A stretch of DNA of 64,000 bases from Clavelina lepadiformis. Its lineage: Eukaryota; Chordata; Ascidiacea; Aplousobranchia; Clavelinidae. The stretch is taken from positions 15,128,860-15,192,859 of the forward strand of contig NC_135244.1 of assembly GCF_947623445.1 (NCBI RefSeq), given 5' to 3'. Positions 14,030 to 27,640 of this stretch are shown here, piece by piece. The notes under the pieces are model-generated. The model made no database searches and was not told where the DNA came from. It worked only from the letters and a program-made list of their open reading frames with translations. A program made the translations under genes and the position numbers. The stretch's first letter is position 1; each line of letters opens with the position of its first letter.

Positions 14030-16195
14030 CGTGGAAATAACCAGTAATTTCTACTCACGCTTACAGAAAAGCAACTAACGGAAGTAAAAAGCTAGTGACG
14101 TAGTAGGCCTTTCGGAACGTGCATTGACTCGGACAAGTGTAGAAAGTTTGAGCTTGTTCTACGCTATGCTCGAGTACGTGACAGCTCAAACTAGTGTGGA
14201 AATTTTAGAAATGACAATCGCCTAAACCTTCAGTTCCGTTTTTGTGGAATCATGGTTTACACCTTTCGATAGCTTCTATGACTAAAAGCTACAGTGTAGG
14301 CCAGGGCTAGTAAACTACTATATGTCAATGGTCCAGTTATATCAGCTCAATATTTGCAGGGGTCCGATAAAACTTTTGACGTACATCCATGATTACAATA
14401 GGATACCAAGAATTATAACCAGAAAATAAAAAAACTGTACCAATGATACCAAAATGAGCACCACCAGGTAACATTTCACCCGAGCAAAATGTTTTGTTAA
14501 AATGAAAGAGGATTTGTAATTATCTTAATTAGCAAAGCTACTGCCAGATCTGGCTCCTTGCACACTACGTACAGTAATTTAATACACAGGATTGGTATAT
14601 GTTGCAGGGACTTGCTACTGCAAGTCCAATAGATACCGCAAAATCAAAGTTTACGCCATTCTGTAATGTTTAAATCAAAAATTTCTTTAACAATTAACTT
14701 TCTTACTTAACCACACTAACTGCTAATTCGTTTCAATTTCTGAAAAACCTGTCTTAGTTCTTGCCCTTACTTCGAAATCCCAACACCATGTAGGCATTGT
14801 AGGGTATAACACGCAACACCAATATTTGGCAAAAAAGCCCGTAATATACGTGAAGGAATGCGATAATAATCATATCATCCTTATAAGCCCTATGTCCAGC
14901 TGTAATCGTTGGAAAAAATTCGGACCGCGGTCAGACCAGTTGAGTTGCCTTGATATAGACATTTTCTTTTATGACTCCCAATTATTTTCCATGCATAACT
15001 CATAACAAAACATTACATTGCTTCCGAAATGTGGTGTTATTGAACAATGTACGTTTTTAGATTTATAGGACGTGTGTCATCGTCTCCAGCTGGCCTTAAA
15101 CCCGCTGGTAAAAGAGGCTATTAAAATAACCTGAAACTACTAGTCGTTGTGTGTCATACAATGATATATCAAGCTATTGCGTTTCACCTCTACCTACAGT
15201 CCCTGGTCACGGCACAAACAAGATCTTTCGCAAAAGCACGCCACGCCGCTGTATGGCACAGTTATGCCCTTTTACGTTAACTAGCTTTAGGTTGGAAAGC
15301 AAGATTATAACAACTTAACAAGCGCACTGTTAGGGTTTTGCAATTACAGGGTATTATTTAATAAAAGCATTCTTGCACCATGTGTGACACTACTACAGGA
15401 CAAAAGAAAATTTTCTTAGACATCACAAAGAACAGTGTTTCGAAAAGTAATTGGCGATAATTGCAAATAAAAAAGAAAGAAGATCTTCCAAAGAGAGCAC
15501 TTTTGAACAAAAAAAAATCAAGATAAAACAAAACAAATACACGCATGATGGGGTGAAAAAAGACGCAGTGCTGGAATTACTTGACATTAGGAAAGACCGA
15601 GGGGAGTACGTGCTGAGTAACTAATTGAAACGTTCCACATGTCACCTAATGGAAAAGGAATTCGCTAAGATCCGACAGTAGGTAAAAAAGGAATATCGAC
15701 AACAGTGAAGTGAAAAAAGCTACCCAACAACACAAATAATATGAATTCAATTTATGCCGTTAAAAGCAAACTATTCAAGGCATTTATGGACACTTTGCTA
15801 ATATTTAGAAAAAGCGAAAGGAAACTTATTCAATTACAAACATTATAAAAGATATGTCTGAACGCGGGTCTGTTTCGATGCGTGCTAAAATATGAACTTG
15901 CGAGTATATGACATCATTAACGTATTTATCCAAAAGAAAGCTTGTTTTTGCAGCTTGCGAACAACGGCTTCAGCAGAAAGTGCTTACAGACTTAAATACG
16001 CACACGCTATTGGCATGTCACAGTCAGTGTGGACTAACATGCAAGCACAACACGATTGAACAGTCTTAACCGTAGTAGGAGTTGATCCAAATGACACTGT
16101 GGTCCGTGCTATTATTTTCTTTGTATTCAACTCACTGTGCAAAGTTAAAATACCGGTTACGGTGGCAGCTTTTGCTACAGATGTTGTTAGATTCA
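14030..16195. other. intergenic region, about 2.2 kb
   Basis: Separates the DAPP1-like start from the stop of the PCTAIRE kinase gene; both genes run on the minus strand. It should contain the DAPP1 promoter and the kinase 3' UTR. No coding exon or clearly bounded repeat was found. Confidence 0.55.
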
Positions 16196-19100
16196 TTAGA
16201 ATAGCATTGACTGGCGGCGACCCTTCTGGCCTGTCAGGTGGTAGGTTCGACTACCTGGGTTCTTCGTCAAGGTGACACCAGGTAATGTGAATATGGAAGT
16301 ACCTGAAAATAGGGTTAACTTGAGTTAAAAAGATTTACAAATTATTTCGTTAAATGTGAACCGATAACAGCAAAAGAAGCTGCACGAAGTACTGCCATGC
16401 ATAAATGGGTGGCCTTTCTAAATCACAAGTCAACCACTTAATAACAAAACAAGTACCGGATAGGCCTTTCGATTTCATCAAAACAGGAAGTACTTACTGT
16501 CTGGCAATTTGTGAACGTTTGTTCCCAAGACTTTGAAGAAACTATGGTTCAATGCTTCTTGCGCCTCCATGCGCTGAACAGGATTGTACTAAATGTGTAA
16601 AAATAGTAAATTGCGCTTAATATTTTTCAACATGTACAGATGTAAAAATTTTTCTGTTTTTATAAATTTTCCTGATCATCTACCTCAAGTAATTTTGAAA
16701 TCAAGTCGAGGCCATCTTGTTCTAACCTTGGCGCTATGTTTCGGAACGATTCACCGGGGTACAAACGTGAACAGTTACTCCTACAAAAACAAACAATTGA
16801 AACGGGCTTTAACAAAATAGATGCAAAGCAACGAATATGTGAGCCTAAGAGCTTTGAGCTAAGGCTTAGTATGGTGCCTATCTATTCTGTGACTCTATTT
16901 TTACTTGTAATTCGGGAGCTGGGATACACCCTTCCACGTTTCTTCAGTCGGCGTTCCCATTGTTCTGAAGATCAACTGTAATTGATCAGTAACAGTAGAG
17001 CCAGGGAAGAGGGGTCTACCAGTGGCCATTTCATAAAATATGCATCCGATGCCCCTAAATTTTTAAGAATACGCATGTCAAAAAGTTAAAGATTCTAGTA
17101 GATTTTCTCCAATTTTATTGGTAAAATAAACGATTTCTAATTAAAAAATAACTCAAATAAAAGCATCTTATTCATATCACCTAGTGCAATTATTATGCTA
17201 GTACATACACACGGCATTTGCAAAGCATTATGAATACTTTCTGATTTCAGAACTGTGTAGCAATTCGTGCTTAACAAGCACATTACAAGTTACTGCACGT
17301 TATTAATAATTAAAACAAATTAATACCACATATCGATTGAAGAGTTATATTCTGTTGACCCAAGAAGAACGTCTGGTGGTCGATACCACAAAGTAACCAC
17401 TTCGTTTGAGTAAGTTTTGGTTGGAACTGACTTGGCACGAGCTAATCCAAAATCGGCAAGTTTTAGTTCGCCCTTTTCATTAATCAATAGATTTTGTGGT
17501 TTCAAGTCCCTGCAAAATCATCAAGAATTCTTTTTACAGCAACTTTAAACATACAAACTTTCAGTACAAAAATGAATTTCACTTAAATAACAATTGATTA
17601 TTATAGTTAACAGTTTATTTCTACTAAATTTATTTCAAATTGTTTGAGTACGTATTACAACTGAAATTATTGGACAAATAGAAAATTTTGAAAGCAAACA
17701 AGAGCAATTACCGATGAAGAACTCTCCTTTTATGGCAGTATGCAATACCCCGTAAAAGTTGAAAGAGAAAAAGCTGAAATAAACATGAAAACAGCTTATA
17801 TGTGTATGATGATTATAATCACTTCATGCATTTGGTGACATTAAGTGCCATCTAAATAAGGCATAAGACCTATTTAATCAGGTCTTAAAAGACCCAAGGC
17901 AAAATGTTCGTGTTAAGTTGACCAACAGCAAACCATTTTAACATAAACTGACGGAAGAAATGGTTTATACTTCAAGCAAGCTTTAAATACTTTTCAGGGT
18001 AGTCAGTAAAAAACACTTTTGTTAAGAAAAATAAATGACCCAAAACACAGTTTATAGCAAAATTGATTTCCAATCATAATGGATTAAGATGACTTGATTT
18101 CGATGCAGCACTTACCAAAATTCTCTAAACTAAGAGATATTCACTTATACTTACGTCAGTTTTGTTAAAGTTTTAAAAGCTTATTGTACTTGAGAGAGGA
18201 TACTTCAAGCACAATAGGATGTTCCAATTTATACAAAACATAGCAAATAACTAACCCGAACGTTATTCATGCTGAGAATATTTCCACAGTTGTCCATGTA
18301 TTGCTTTAGATCACGGTCCTGTATAAGCAACAAGTACAAACTTGAAAATCACAAATAAAACTTTGGCCACTATACACAACATCAATGTGCCCTGAAATGA
18401 AAACTGGTGAAAAATATGGAAGGTTGAAAGGCAACCTCTTTCTAAAGTATGCAAAATGCAGCTAATTAAATTACAAGCTTGTGGAGAAGATTAATGTTTT
18501 GGTTCAAAGCGTCTTGCTTCAGCAAGCTAGTGGAAAGCAAAATCAATTGCTTCCTAATTAACGACCACTAACAAGCTGGCAGATATCACTTGCATGAACA
18601 GCATTGAAATGCATGTAGACCTTTCGCAACACAAAGTTTTGCGTATTTGAAAGAACTTTTAACCGTAGTGTTTGTAGTAATATAAAAATAATTTAATTCA
18701 CTAATCAATAGCTAGTGTGGCATAGACTAGTAACTATGTTAGCAACAAACGTAGACTCAATTGCTATATAATGGTCGATGGCAAAGAGCATCTGTGCCAA
18801 ATGCAATAATTTTGGTTGCAGTCCATGAGAACAAGCCACCACAGGTATACCACTTGTCTCACTGTGGATTTGATTTGTATTGATTTTGTTATCAGATTCA
18901 ACAATTCGGTATCTACACTTTTCTAGAGAACCAACACCTTATCTGAATAAAATGTGACCACCAAGAAACATTTGAGCACGAAGTTGCGCAAATTACAGAG
19001 AAAAAAAAACAACAAAACAGAGATAGTTATATATTATACAAACTTATCCATCCTAATGCACTGAAAATTCCAGTGATGAAAAATGACAGTGCAAAGGTAA

Positions 19101-22100
19101 TGAAATAATTTGGTAATGAAAATCAATACTTTCTGAAAGCAAAAAAGGTATATGAATGATTAAACGTGATCCAAAGCAATTTAGTATGTAATTAAGGGCT
19201 TCTGAAGTATGATATATTAGTCCAGCGTGACTAGTTTACAACTACATATTCTACTGCCAGTATTTGAAAGCAAACAAGCAAAAAGCTTCACAAGAAATGG
19301 GACTTTATACAGAGTATGCTCACCAGGTATTCAAAAACCAGCGTAAGTGACTTCTCTGTATGCACAATGTCATGTAACGTCACTATATTTGCTTGTTTGA
19401 GGTCTTTCAGAAGCGACACTGTAATAAAAAAATTTCTGTTACATATAATATGTATATAGAAGGAAAATGATACTTATATCTAACTAAGGCATAAAAAAAC
19501 AGGTTGTACAAAAATAATAAATAATGCGATGTATTAATTTACAATTGTTTTTCAACTGACATTGATAACCTTATCATAGTTGTCTGGAAAAAACAGTAAT
19601 AATCAATAGTTGTCAACTGCAAAGCTCAATAAAAAAAGAGTCATATAATCAATGTGTGTGTATGTAGTGGTATGTGTCAAGCCAAGCTAAGCTTATATAA
19701 TTACATTTCACTACCATAATCTAATTATTTAGCAGATTCACTTGGGAGAATAGGTACCATTCTCATACCCTTGCCATACAGCAAGTGGGAGAAAGGACTT
19801 AAACAAGGATTATACAGCTACTCTACATAATATTTTATAGCACTACTTTTGATTAAAGTTTAAAAATTCTGCAGGAAAAACCTCAAGTCACTATTGCATA
19901 TGACAACAATGTGTTTACCACCAGAAATGTTATGCTATAAGGTATATATATATATATAGACCTATACTATTTTCGAAATGTCCACCGCACTTGGTTAAAA
20001 GATAGTGTTATTATGTAAACCACTACGATGCTATACACACATGATCAACAACGTTGAAAAAAAATTTTTTATCTTAATTTTTCTGCAAGGTTTTTGTGAT
20101 ATGAGCAAAGTCCATCACTATGATTTACATTCAATTAAATACCAAACATCAACAAAATAAGTTTGTCTGTGCATGGTCCTTCTTCTTGATTAAAGTGATC
20201 AAGTTCTATGCTACTGTATAAACTTGCAAATGGATTTTGACCTAGCCCACACAAACGGTTTGCTTGAGCAAACACCAACACATGATTGATGACTAAATAT
20301 ATTCACACTTTTAATACTAAAAATGTAATTCTGCATTATTTATGAAAATCAAAATTAAAAAGTTAGAAATGTGTTGAAAACTAAAAAAAAAATTCTCTTT
20401 AAAAAGGTACAGACATGTCAAAAAGTGTGTATTGCTAGAAATATTACACACTTGACACTATTTTCAGTTATGAACTCTGTTTGATGTCATTACATATCAT
20501 GACCATACATATTCCTAGCTTCTAATGTGTTGCTATTGCTACACCCAGTCTGTTGAGTAATAAGCTTTGCTTCAAACATTTTGCCATACACGTTGCTAAG
20601 CAAATATTTAGATAAATCAACGCTCATGTCATGATTTCATGACGCAACCAATTTCAGAACATGACAATATTAGAGTAAGATAAACTTGACTTACTAAACT
20701 CCCAACTAAATTTTAACATTCTTTTTAACTCATGCCATATTTAACATACTGAAACTAATGGTAACTTCCTGCTTAAATATGCGTTTGGTTAAGTTTTCAA
20801 AAATCTGTCACAAATTCTAGATTCAAGTTTATCAGCAATTTTTTGTTAATAGCATCGAAACAGGTTATGTAACATATAAAAGATTGGAAATTTGCCTTTG
20901 TTTGACATAATGCAAACAAAAAAGTTTGTACAATGCTTAACTGTCCTGTACATTTTCTTATTTGTAGCCTAATATAGTATATATATACTGTATATGTACA
21001 ATTTTCAAGTGGGATCGCAAAAATCTATCGAAAATCCAGAATAATCCCAATTACATAAGAAAAAGCAACACAATATTAGGTTATGTCAATAATTCCGACA
21101 ATTTTGGATAATTTTCAGAAGTTGGGTTAGTTATGATATATTGTAAATGTAAACAACATTTGGAAAAAGTTTCCATTTACTTAGATGAATTTTTACTTAG
21201 TTAGTTTGGATTATTACGGCGTTGGAAATTAAATAGAAACCCCTTTTGAGTAATATTATGGCTATTTTTAAAAATAACAGAACAATAATCGTGCTAAAAA
21301 TTGCTAAGGATGCAGTATGCACCTACCAGTACCTAGGTTACCAGATAAGTTTGCATAGCTACTCATACCCATGTTGTGTACGTAAGTACTCCCAGAAAAT
21401 AGTGCAGGACTTATTTTTTTTGTACATAGTAAGGTCAGGTTGTTTATTTAAAATGTCCTAATCTGGGGTGTCTGTGATCCTTGTGGGATAGCAATGTCCA
21501 ATTCAAAATTTCTGTTTGCATTATGTTTACAATTTTTGTAGTTAATGCTTTTTCCATTGCATATAGCTAAAAAGTTATTACTAAGTTTGTTGTATCATAA
21601 ATCAAAAATGGTGAAAGTTTGCTCTCCAAGATGAAAACCGAAAAAAATGGAAAATCAATTTTTCTGCAAAATTTCTGGAAGACAGACAACCATACTTCAC
21701 AACTCGAGGGTTGTTTCAGAAAAAAGCACCCTTTCCTAGCTTTAGGTATAGGTTTACTGATTGGCCAACATTATAGCAACAGTAACAGGTTGTATCGGCA
21801 AATATTATTGGCCAACCAGTAACGTTTTTGAAAAATGTTGTTTGAAAGGCATTTTCTTCAAATAGAAATTGGTTTGTTTCCGTAGACATAATTCTGCCTA
21901 CATATACAGCGAAAGGTTATGTAACATGCCAATTTACCATGAAAATTTTGTATCAAATTAGTAAAAACTGCGTCAAAGCCCCTCAATTTCTTTGGACATA
22001 AAGCACAGGTGCTGTAGCAAGATACATCACAACAGCATACAATATATCGACAAAGTTTCTAACAAATGATTGAATAGCAGTACGATTTCATGAGCGATAG

Positions 22101-23434
22101 CAATTATTTGGAATTAAGATAACTAGAGACCCACTGAGATAAATGCAAAGGTCATGCATAAATTTCTCTGTACGTTATATGAAACTTCAGGCTTGTACAT
22201 TCTATCAATCAGTGGAACATGCTCGTACACACATATGTTTGACAGATGTGTGAAACACTGAATATTTTACTGATGACCAGGTCGTTTGTGACTGAAACAT
22301 TAATTATTAATAATAATACCATAGGTAAATTACGAGAATAAATCTTGACAGCTGATATAATTGATCTATGATCAGATTTGAACAAGTTCCAGCTAAAGAT
22401 TGTAACATTAATGACAACAATAATATAGCAATTTCTGATATTTCCTAACAACTAACCTTCCCTAATAGCTGTACATGGAGCGCCTTCTTCATGCTCTAAG
22501 CGTATCTCTTTCAGGGCGACGAGGTTATCCGTCAACTTACTTCTACCTTTAAAGACGGTTGCGTAGGTTCCCTGTAGAAAACAAAACAAAATTTAAATAT
22601 TTTGGGACGAGATTATTCTGTAAAATAAATTTTCTGTAAAATGTTTATAAAATTAGATTATAATCTTAACTGTTAAGTGTTAATTACAATGTCGGTGCAA
22701 AAAGTTGTATCTGCATTTTTACCTCGCCCAATTTATCCAACTTTACATAAGATTCTAGCTTTCCGAAACCGATTTCCGACTGCAAAAAAATTATAAGAAC
22801 AGAGATCAGCTTACGGCACAGCAAACTCATTTCAATCAAGCAGAAAAGTCAATCATGAAGCATTTACCAAAGAAGCCCGGCGAAGCCTCCTTGACATGGG
22901 CTGCTCAAGTGAAGGGGAGATTCTTTCAAGAAAATAATCTGGGAGCTGTACATTTGCTGGAAGAGAAAGTCGTTTACTGACTTGCGATTGAGATAGTTTG
23001 TTATTTCTTAAAGTGACGGTTGGTGTGAGAACTTCGTCGGACGAAACGTTTTCACCTTCCCCATCTGAACCAATTCCAAGTATTCCACCATCTTCATTTG
23101 CAACTCCTATTAAAATCAACACTGAAGTTAGGTGCTCAAGCTAATTATGCCAACTTTTTACAAGCTAAAAATACCAATCTTAGCCATTTTCTATATCCCC
23201 TAAAAAAAATTGTCAATGGCTTTCATTGGCTGTAAAACAATCTAACATTACATTTGTGTTTGATTTGCATAATCATGATTATAAATATTACTTTTATTAA
23301 AATGAAAAGATTAATGCAAACATACCGTTATCTTCAACACTCATATGTTCAGCTATCTCAGATATTGACTCATCCACCAAACTACTTCTACTCCTTTGAA
23401 ATGAAAGTGAAAATCTTCTTTTTAGCCTCTTCAT
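16196..23434 (-). CDS. CDK16: PCTAIRE-family cyclin-dependent kinase (CDK16/17/18 type)
   Basis: Twelve exons with matching phases: 23326-23434, 22868-23106, 22723-22779, 22457-22571, 19324-19418, 18256-18318, 17712-17773, 17327-17509, 16905-17054, 16684-16780, 16498-16588, 16196-16302; total 455 aa plus stop. The N-terminus ([13 protein letters not shown]) and the [19 protein letters not shown] segment before the kinase domain are hallmarks of the CDK16-18 group. Kinase landmarks: glycine loop GEGTYATV near 134-141, catalytic Lys in VALKEI (K156), PCTAIRE helix 167-173, HRDLKPQN from 246, DFG 266-268, and [15 protein letters not shown]. The C-tail keeps 'SIFTLPG'. The group acts with cyclin Y-type partners and 14-3-3 proteins in post-mitotic cells, vesicle traffic and spermatogenesis (family knowledge). 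CDK16, 17 and 18 cannot be separated here; this may be the single pre-duplication ortholog. Intron 4 (19419-22456) is the longest. Confidence 0.95.
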
Positions 23435-25881
23435 TTTGTATATCAATCAATCAAGAGGCTTATCACTTTATATCAACAGTCTCAAAACCTATGTTGCATC
23501 AATGCATTGTCCCAATTACTAAAAGTAAGGCATATACATTATTATACACAGTTACATTATTGTATGTATGCTGTTAGTGTTATTATATGCACAATTAAGA
23601 AAATAGCAGGACATGCAACATGATGTTATTTATGACAACCTGTCTTGTCACAATACCATGCACATACAGGTACATTACAACAGTATTTAGTAGTACAGGT
23701 AGTATGTATACTGGTAGTTGTAAGTATATGATGCTCAAGGTAAAAGTTTTTTTTTTATCTCAAGACAAGTAAATTCACAGTTAGTTCTGACATGGTATCT
23801 ACAGTTGGATGATGACTGTATTGCTATGGCAGACATCAGATCAACAACTATGATATACTTCTCACTGGAAAGTTTACAATGGGTGACAGTTAATCACATG
23901 TTTTAATTCTATCTGCAGCCATAACCATACCTGCACAATTTAAGAAAAAAACAATAATTTTCATTTTACAGTAGTGAACTTTGCCAACTTTCAGCTGGGG
24001 CTTATACCTTTATCGTAAAAAAGTTGGTGGCTTATACTTGTTTTGTGCAGACATGTCGCCTTTGCTATTGTATCTGCTGACATGCTAGCCAGGTCTTCTT
24101 ATATAATACTCTGTCCCAAGGTTGACACAACTTAACTTTATTGCTGGGCTAAGTAAAGTGCTTACATTCAGGGCTTTAATGTGAGTGCTCACCGCTGATA
24201 TTAATTCCATGAAAAGATAAAATCGTTTCGTTGACAAATCTACAAATTTTGAAAAAAAGACTACCTGATCGAATAAAACAAGAACAGCATTCAGCAGTAC
24301 AGTATAATAAATTAATTCATCTGTCAATGGCCAAATGTAGCTGTTTTAGAAAATTAAATGACAGTGACAATTATAATAGTTTTATTCGTAAGTAATCAGA
24401 GTGTATGCACAAATTTAATATCAGTTTTTTTTTCTAATACACAAGTAATACAATTTTTTTGTGGTCTTTTCTATTGGTTACCTCTAGAAAATAAAAAACA
24501 GTTTATATATTCCTTTTAATTAGTTAAAATGTCCTGTAAAAACCTTTTAATGTGTCTGTTTGTAAATTCTGTAACTTTCAAAAAACTAATTCGGGTGCTG
24601 CAAAATTCTGAAATTTGCAGTGTGCTAATGAAATTAACTGTTTACCATATTTAATTACAATTAGCATATTTTGTAAAGAAACTGTGCTATCCACACTCGC
24701 ATGATCTTGGAGCACAATCAAACCTATTCCAAATCTATATAATCAAACTTTTGAAAAGTCAGATCTGGACAAGCTCTTGCAAAAAGCTCTCATCAGCCAC
24801 TCACATAGCAAACTTTCCAGTTTTGGATCTTATGTCACCAGCAAATTTTCCACACACAACTGGGAATGCTCCAATAGTTAACCTCCTTTTGTACCAGACT
24901 GCAGAATATGGCAGGTACACAGCAGAGATTTTGTTGAAACGGTAAAGACATTGAGTTCACTTCCCGCTGCACTTTCCTCCCCTGACTTAAGCCACGATGA
25001 GTATGTTTTGGCTATACAGTAGTAGACACTGTCAGTGTGCTTCTGCACATCCGAGACTTCGACGAAAAATACTCTGCAGAGCACATTCTTTAATTTATTA
25101 AGTTGAGCATCAGAAGTAGACCTACTGTACATGTAAAAGTAGATATTAATAAATTTTCTGTAGCTCATTTCAGGATGGATTGGATTGTTCCGGCAGTTAA
25201 GGCATTACTAATGCAACTTACAAACTTTTGTTAAATGGTAAGAAACTGAAGTTGGTAAAATATGTAAAGACTTCTTTGCAAAAAACTAGGAAGCCTACTT
25301 GAAGTCAAGCAACTTCAAATTTTTCACACGCACAATCAGTTGTTTATTGCGTTAGATTAAATATTGCAGTATGTGACATGAACAAAATTTTATGATTATT
25401 AGACTATAGTCTACTACTATTCAAAACTCTAAATTTATCTCCAGTTTTGTTGTTTTCTTTTTGTTGTTGTACGAAAACAGCTGGGCCTAATTTAACCGAT
25501 TTCATTTGTTCCGTAAACTTTGGTTTAAAATAAGTTCATGTTCTGATAAATTAAGTAACTGTATTAAACCAGGGTCTCCTTTACTTTTGCACATGCTACC
25601 TATCTGATATCAGGATCAAGTATTAAGGATTATAACATCATGACTTATTTTCTGTTATCTCATAGCTTCTAGTCATTCAGTAAAAGTGAAACTCGAACAA
25701 ATGCCAAAATTATCACTTATATACTAAACTAAAATTTGTTCCTAGACTTGTAACCTATGAAACTAAAGACAGAAGGGCCAAGTTGTTAGGCTGGACCAGA
25801 GCTGCCTAAAGTACGCCTGTGGTAAAACCTATCTGGAAAGTATGGCAGTTCTCAACAAGAACTTGTGCATGCAAAGATGAA

Positions 25882-26370
25882 ATGGCGACATGCACAGAAA
25901 AAATGCTTCACGCAACAAGTTCACAACATAACGATTACATGAGCAAGCTGTTTAGGGAAACTGAAAAAGCACGTCTGCAGCACAACTTCATTTATTGTGC
26001 GAAAGAATTGTGCAGGTATGATTTTTCTTTTGGTCAGTTGCGTAGAAGTATCACTCAGATTTATTTTGAAAGTATGGTTCATGTATATGATAAATGGTTG
26101 GCCTACGTTTCAGAACATATTTCCGAGAAATTAGTGCGGAGCATCAAAGCAGTACACACATTCTTCATCCCTTGTGTACTTAGCAAACTTGCCTATCTAA
26201 GTCTAGCCGAATGGTTTGAGTGCTGGCCATGCAACAAATATTGCTTGTGTTCCATGTTCAATACCCAGTGGCGCCATACCATTGTAATGCCTTTGGGCAA
26301 GGCATTAACGTCACTTGCTCCTGTTCAGTGGAGCTGGTGGACAATTCTAAATTCGGGCAATACTATATAA
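25882..26370 (+). other. unrecognised open reading frame, 162 codons
   Basis: The frame is open from 25819 and its first ATG is at 25882. The product begins MATCTEKMLH. I recognise no domain. Such a long open frame is unusual for AT-rich non-coding DNA. It overlaps a second open frame (26220-26666), whose 3' part matches a repeat also present at 35.2 kb, so a decayed mobile-element or retro-pseudogene origin is as likely as a real exon. Confidence 0.2.
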
Positions 26371-26523
26371 AAAAAAAACAGAATGAAAAATGTGTGACAC
26401 ACCGAACTTGCAAAGATTGGGGCTCGAGCTATGAGGAATCATTGATGGGTTTAAGTCGTGCAAAGACTTTCCTCAGTACGAGGATAACGATAATTATACT
26501 ATTCCATACCATAGGTATACCAC

Positions 26524-26610
26524 AACTGGAAAGTATTGCATTTTGCAACTATAAATCGTGTGTGCAAAGACGCAGTTTTGGCGTAATGGCGTGCACCGAA
26601 GCCCTAATTT
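26524..26610 (+). repeat. interspersed repeat shared with 35.16-35.25 kb
   Basis: The stretch from 'aactggaaagt' through 'tgcaccgaagcccta' is clearly related to 35162-35246 ('gactggaaagt' through 'tgcactaaaagcccta'), with a similar phrase 'gcaggtgccaca' further downstream in both. Element boundaries and class were not resolved. Confidence 0.5.
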
Positions 26611-27284
26611 TTTGTGTATTTATTACAAACTGGCATGAAGATAAAAAAGTTTGGCTTAAGTGTTGATTAATCTCTTGAGTGCAGGTGCCACACTTACCAC
26701 CATGGCCTAGCGGCCTAGCCTATAGAGTTTAGGCTAGGCCTAATAGTTTGGGGTCGGACTGAATTTTTTGGTATTCTCCAACAAAAATTTAGGTACGCAA
26801 AAAATTTAAGATCGCAATTGAAGTGCACACTCACCTGCTTACAGTCTCACGCTAAGGTCAGTTCTCAGAGTGCATGAGTTTTGGTGCTTTATAACAAGGG
26901 TTTCCCTGTCAGTCAGCATACCCTATTCTCCTAACCTAACCGCCTATATTTAACAACAAGCCGCGTGACCTACAAACAGTGAAATAGTCAATTCGTAAAG
27001 AGTATCATACCACAACATACCAGCCTGTCAGCTAGGCCCTATATAGGCTATAAATCTTGCAATACAACTTGCACCAAGCTCGCAGATAACTTCTGTATGG
27101 GAGACAACGTCTGCTAGCTTCATAACTATCAAGCTGGCAGAAACTTTTTGGCACACTCCATTGAGCAATATGTTTTTAAACAAAAAAGGGCAACATTCAA
27201 ATGCATTAAACATAAATTATGAACAAAATATATCATTTTAAAGACTAGAGATTTTCTGACATTTCGGAATACTCCACATATTGA

Positions 27285-27640
27285 ATGTTGTCTGGGGGCC
27301 GTGTTGGGTATTGAACAATTTTTACGTAGCGGCAGACCAACTGCGTTTGACACTCAATAATGGTCAAAAAAATTTTAAAGGTGGGGAAAGATGACCTAAA
27401 TTTACGATGAACTTTATGGGAACCGGAAAAATTGCTTTTTTCGAACGTTATACCCAATGTTTCCAACGATGTTTGGTGGGTGTTTAGACGATTTTTACAC
27501 AACGGCAAAGCAACCGTGTTTAACCATGGTTTAACACTTAATAAGTGTACTCACGTCGTGCAATGGTTAAAAAAATTAAAGTTGGGGAACGATAACCTAA
27601 TTTTGCGATAAATTTTGGAAATTGGAAAATGTCCTTTCTA
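27285..27640 (+). repeat. two diverged direct repeats, about 160-180 bp each
   Basis: Unit 1 (about 27285-27445) and unit 2 (about 27453-27640) share in order a 'gtgttgggtatt/gtgggtgttta' start, 'atttttac', 'cggcagaccaac/cggcaaagcaac', 'gtttgacac/gtttaacac', 'ggtcaaaaaaatt', 'gtggggaa' and 'gataaattttgg'-like blocks. They look like an old tandem duplication inside a repeat. Confidence 0.5.

Noticed and set aside
14302-14375. Possible decayed hAT end ('ccagggctagtaaact', 'caggggtccgataaaac')
   Set aside because: Ends do not pair and no target duplication was found.
19939-19960. TA dinucleotide run in a kinase intron
   Set aside because: Ordinary microsatellite in AT-rich DNA.
24878-25168. 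96-aa minus-strand frame with coding-like composition
   Set aside because: No recognisable domain, no flanking exons with matching phase, and start is not an ATG I can defend.
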